The notes under the pieces were generated by a model, which saw nothing but the letters and a program-made list of their open reading frames with translations, searched no databases and had not been told where the DNA came from. The position numbers were made by a program, and so were the translations under genes. A DNA stretch of 64,000 bases from Intestinibacter bartlettii (GTDB lineage Bacteria; Bacillota; Clostridia; Peptostreptococcales; Peptostreptococcaceae). Location: NCBI GenBank assembly GCA_025148965.1, contig CP102273.1:620001-684000 (forward strand), written 5' to 3'. Positions 61,020 through 64,000 of the stretch are shown one piece after another (position 1 is the stretch's first letter; each line of letters starts with the position of its first letter).

Positions 61020-61772
61020 ATGTTTGCAAGAACAAGGGCTTTTTTAAGCAGTATAATTTTGTTTCTACTTGGTTTGATACTGATTTTTGCTCTGGTTTAT
61101 TGGATAAGGATTTTTTTAAATCAACAAAATTCAGATATTCCAATATACAAAGTAGATACAAATAAAAATGAAATAGCCTTAACTTTTGATATTTCATATA
61201 ACGAAAGAAATATCGATGAAATTTTGGAGGTGTTAGATAAATATGATGTAAAAGCAACTTTTTTTGTTGTTGGAAATTGGATTGACGAAAATAAAGATGT
61301 TGTAAAAAAAATATATGATAGAGGGCATGAAATAGGAAATCACTCTTGTACACATCCTTATTTTAATGAAATATCTGAAGAAGATATGAAAAAAGAATTA
61401 GAATCAACTTCTAAAAAAATAAAAGATATAACTGGAGAGGATACAAAAATATTTAGACCACCATATGGAGAGATAAATGAAGATGGTGTAAAAGTATGTG
61501 AATCCCTTGGCTATAAAGTTGTAAATTGGGATGTGGATTCTATGGATTGGAAAAATATAAAAGATATATACATAATTGACAGAGTTTCACAAAATGCCAC
61601 TCCAGGGTCAATAATATTATTCCAAGGTGAAGGAAAAAATGTAGAAAATTATTTGGATAGTATTATAAGTCATTTTTCAAAAAGCGGGTATAAAATGTTG
61701 AAAATATCTGAATTATTGTATGATGATAATTACTATGTAGACTCATCAGGCGTTCAGAGAAAGAAAGAATAA
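61020..61772 (+). CDS. Polysaccharide deacetylase, PdaB-like
   Basis: A NodB-fold enzyme of 250 residues anchored by one N-terminal helix (about 13-35). Motifs: LTFDISYNERN (motif 1, one Asp as in PdaB rather than TFDDG), EIGNHSCTHPYF (metal His pair), RPPYGEINE and a late NWDVDSMDW. PdaB-type enzymes act on spore cortex or cell-wall peptidoglycan. It starts at ATG after GGAGGAGGA and lies next to the spore-protein gene, which suits a role in spores. Confidence 0.85.
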   Translation: MFARTRAFLSSIILFLLGLILIFALVYWIRIFLNQQNSDIPIYKVDTNKNEIALTFDISYNERNIDEILEVLDKYDVKATFFVVGNWIDENKDVVKKIYDRGHEIGNHSCTHPYFNEISEEDMKKELESTSKKIKDITGEDTKIFRPPYGEINEDGVKVCESLGYKVVNWDVDSMDWKNIKDIYIIDRVSQNATPGSIILFQGEGKNVENYLDSIISHFSKSGYKMLKISELLYDDNYYVDSSGVQRKKE

Positions 61773-61875
61773 TAAGTACATATAAAAATAAAATGTAATA
61801 AATATGAATTTTAAAAAATATATTTATAACGTATAGAAGATAAAGAAAGAATTAACAATTCGGGGGGATAAAAAT

Positions 61876-62508
61876 ATGGTAGTTATAAAAGACGATACAA
61901 ATATTGTAAATTTAACTGGGGAACTAGAAGATAATTTAGAATTTAGTCATGAAATATTTGGAGAAAAATTTTTTAATACAAAAATAAAAATAAATAGATT
62001 AAGTGATGTTTATGATATTTTACCAATGACTGTTTCAGAAAGGCTGATAGAAGAATTAGATTTTAAAAATAATAAGTTTGTAACAGTATCAGGTCAATTA
62101 AGATCCTATAACAAAAATGTAGGTGAAAAAAATAAATTAATTTTAACAGTATTTGTACGAGAAATAAAACCGAAAGAAGAGGAAAATAAAGACCCTAATA
62201 GTATTTTTTTAGATGGATATATATGCAAACGTCCAGTATATAGAAAGACACCTCTAGGAAGAGAAATAACAGATTTATTAGTGGCAATAAATAGACCTTA
62301 TAACAAATCAGATTATATTCCATCTATAGTTTGGGGTAGAAATGCAAAATTTGCTAGAAATTTAAATGTTGGCGACAGAATACAGATATGGGGAAGAATC
62401 CAAAGTAGATTTTATGAAAAGAAAATTGATGAAGAAACTACTGTCAAAAAAGTTGCTTATGAAGTTTCTGTATCAAAGATAAAAAAAGTAGAAGAAGAGC
62501 AAATTTAA
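61876..62508 (+). CDS. Single-stranded DNA-binding (OB-fold) protein
   Basis: The 210-residue protein appears to hold two OB folds. The second (about 112-205) is SSB-like: LDGYICKRPVYRKTPLGREI, SIVWGRNAKFARNLNVGDRI and IWGRIQSRFY. The first (about 8-100) is diverged. The acidic SSB tail DDDxPF is absent; the protein ends KKVEEEQI. It is therefore not the main replication SSB. ATG follows CGGGGGGA. It ends just before a terminator-like hairpin. Confidence 0.8.
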   Translation: MVVIKDDTNIVNLTGELEDNLEFSHEIFGEKFFNTKIKINRLSDVYDILPMTVSERLIEELDFKNNKFVTVSGQLRSYNKNVGEKNKLILTVFVREIKPKEEENKDPNSIFLDGYICKRPVYRKTPLGREITDLLVAINRPYNKSDYIPSIVWGRNAKFARNLNVGDRIQIWGRIQSRFYEKKIDEETTVKKVAYEVSVSKIKKVEEEQI

Positions 62509-62562
62509 AGTATAAAAATTTAATTAAAAGATGTAAAATAGAAATAAGAAATTTATAAAGTT

Positions 62563-62597
62563 TATCCTCTAATATTATGGAGGATTTTCTTGTTTTA
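62563..62597 (+). terminator. Terminator after SSB-like gene
   Basis: TATCCTC pairs with GGAGGAT-type sequence around an AT loop, followed by TTTCTTGTTTT. Confidence 0.6.
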
Positions 62598-62636
62598 GAA
62601 TATATGGATTTATTTTTTAAAAAAAGGAGGTTTTCT

Positions 62637-62801
62637 ATGAGTATAAATTATACAATGGTAGCAGTTATAATGTTATTTGTAATCCTTATAAGTATTCAAT
62701 TTACTCTTAATAAAATATTTATGATTTTAAAAGAAATTAAAGAAATACTTATTAATAAGAATATAAAGGATGAAAATAATGAACGAATTAGAAAATATTA
62801 A
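62637..62801 (+). CDS. Single-TM small protein upstream of the PrdR-like gene
   Basis: ATG 62637 follows AAAGGAGG at good spacing; an in-frame upstream ATG (62577) lies in the preceding hairpin. The 54 residues form one membrane helix (about 6-25) followed by a charged amphipathic tail ([20 protein letters not shown]). The last 23 bases overlap the next gene, so the two are translationally coupled. No family is recognised; the coupling suggests a role linked to the regulator. Confidence 0.6.
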   Translation: MSINYTMVAVIMLFVILISIQFTLNKIFMILKEIKEILINKNIKDENNERIRKY

Positions 62802-64000
62802 AGATGATATACAAAATATAGCAGAAGCAATTTTATCCGTGATTAATATAGATGTTACTATAGTAGACGACAAATTTATAAGAATCGCAGGAACAGGAAA
62901 ATATATAGATAAGATTGGGGATAAAGTAGATGGATATTCTGCTTTTAGAAAATCTTTTGTGGAGCAAGTTGGAATTTTTATAGAGGATCCAAAAGAAAGT
63001 GATATTTGTAAAAGTTGTACCCATATACATGGTTGTAAGGAGTTTGCTGAAGTTTGTTGCCCAATAGTATTAGATAATAAATCATACGGGGTTATAGGAC
63101 TTATAGCGTTTGATACAGACCAATCTAATATGATGAAAAATAATCTAGATGGGCTTATGAATTTCTTGAGAAAGATGGCCGACTTAATTTCTAACAAATT
63201 AAAGGCTCAGATGAATACAGAAGAATTAGAAGTAGAAAAGAAGAAGCTAGAGATTTTACTAGATAATATGGATAAAGCAATTGTTTCAGTAGATATAAAT
63301 GGATATATAGATAAGTGTAATTATAAGTTTAAGGAATTATTTAATTTAAATGATAACGATTTACTAAAAAAGAATGTATTTGATATTTTAAATTTTATTA
63401 AAAAAACTAATGAGAATAATTTTAGCAAATACAAAATGGGAAGCTTCAGTTACAATAAGAGAAACCGTAATGTAAAAGGTATTTATAATATAAATAAGAT
63501 AATTATAAAAGGTAAATTTAAAGGATATGTTATCGATTTTATTGAAAAGAAAGAAGCGATTAAAACTTATAATAAAATAAATAAAGATTATAAAATAACA
63601 CTTGATAATATTATTGGAAATAGTGACCTTATTGTGCAAACAAAACGAAATGCATTGATAGCATCTCGTTCAACCTCTACAATATTGATTACGGGCGAAA
63701 GTGGAACAGGAAAAGAGTTATTTGCAAGGTCTATACATAATCACAGTGATAGGGTGGACAATCCTTTTGTAACTGTAAATTGTGCAGCTATACCAGATAA
63801 TTTGCTTGAAAGTGAGTTATTTGGATATGAAGAAGGTTCTTTCACAGGTGCTAAGAAAGGTGGAAAACTAGGCAAGTTTGAACTTGCAGACAAGGGTACT
63901 ATATTTCTTGATGAAATAGGAGATATGAGTTTACACTTACAGGCTAAATTACTTAGAGTTTTACAAGAGAGAGAATTGGACAAAATAGGTGGAAAGAGCA
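62779..64000 (+). CDS. prdR: Sigma-54-dependent activator, PrdR-like (cut by window end)
   Basis: About 407 codons are visible. The N-terminal sensor region (1-150) has a Cys cluster ([20 protein letters not shown]) and a GAF-like end [17 protein letters not shown]; a PAS-like segment follows (~155-265). The AAA+ domain begins near 275 with Walker [15 protein letters not shown], the sigma-54 contact loop [11 protein letters not shown] (GSFTGA for GAFTGA) and Walker [12 protein letters not shown]. PrdR of Clostridioides difficile activates proline reductase genes in response to proline; the SASP-deacetylase-SSB context matches my memory of that locus. ATG follows AAAGGATG and lies in the end of the small protein gene. 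Confidence 0.75.
   Translation, partial: MNELENIKDDIQNIAEAILSVINIDVTIVDDKFIRIAGTGKYIDKIGDKVDGYSAFRKSFVEQVGIFIEDPKESDICKSCTHIHGCKEFAEVCCPIVLDNKSYGVIGLIAFDTDQSNMMKNNLDGLMNFLRKMADLISNKLKAQMNTEELEVEKKKLEILLDNMDKAIVSVDINGYIDKCNYKFKELFNLNDNDLLKKNVFDILNFIKKTNENNFSKYKMGSFSYNKRNRNVKGIYNINKIIIKGKFKGYVIDFIEKKEAIKTYNKINKDYKITLDNIIGNSDLIVQTKRNALIASRSTSTILITGESGTGKELFARSIHNHSDRVDNPFVTVNCAAIPDNLLESELFGYEEGSFTGAKKGGKLGKFELADKGTIFLDEIGDMSLHLQAKLLRVLQERELDKIGGKS

Overview
The window is a compact stretch of chromosome from a low-GC, anaerobic, spore-forming Firmicute, most likely a member of the Peptostreptococcaceae (Clostridioides / Romboutsia / Paraclostridium group). Supporting signs are the very AT-rich DNA with A/T-ending codons, strong AGGAGG ribosome sites and many TTG/GTG starts. 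Gene content agrees: an alpha/beta small acid-soluble spore protein, a Spo0E-like peptide, catabolic glutamate dehydrogenases and a PrdR-like sigma-54 activator. No rRNA or tRNA gene, CRISPR array, phage or intact insertion sequence was seen.

Layout. 1-2052: glycolysis (end of pfkA, then pyk). 2245-4424: a sodium-dependent amino-acid transporter with a 32-residue MetS-type small subunit behind a structured leader. 4585-13512: small transcription units (membrane protein, RlmD, EamA transporter, uridine kinase, Nudix hydrolase, methyltransferase, flippase-like protein, DUF3783 protein, carbonic anhydrase, 2-hydroxyacid dehydrogenase). 13678-24296: DNA ligase LigA, a fused RNase PH / XTP-dITP pyrophosphatase, a phosphodiesterase, then trigger factor-clpP-clpX-lon-engB for protein quality control. 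24444-27120: a two-P-loop ATPase and the PLP synthase genes pdxST, with pdxS interrupted by an in-frame stop. 27453-34372: a small type IV pilus locus (PilB, PilC, prepilin, PilM/N/O-like) followed by a SEC-C/HTH protein. 34549-41450: hypothetical protein, FAD oxidoreductase, Na/phosphate transporter, phosphoglucose isomerase, HtrA protease. 41607-43873: an uncharacterised cysteine-rich redox gene pair. 43986-46135: feoAB. 46431-50752: Gx transporter, Spo0E-like peptide, MgtC, PepF, PhoU. 51149-54088: two tandem glutamate dehydrogenases. 54118-58828: T-box-controlled valS, then folC. 58990-64000: beta-propeller protein, DUF4364 regulator, SASP, polysaccharide deacetylase, SSB-like protein, a one-TM peptide and the start of a PrdR-like regulator cut by the window end.

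The order lon-engB-(ATPase)-type IV pilus locus and valS-folC-SASP-deacetylase-PrdR fits, from memory, the order in Clostridioides difficile, so this looks like core chromosome rather than a mobile island. The most unusual observations are: the TAA stop at codon 13 of pdxS followed directly by ATG; strong Shine-Dalgarno sites that precede ATT or ATC instead of a normal start codon (pilM-like gene, mgtC, possibly folC); the redox pair at 41607-43873, whose electron-transfer member has lost recognisable FAD/NAD motifs; the structured leader of the amino-acid transporter; and a shared 11-base motif in opposite orientation upstream of the two gdh paralogues.
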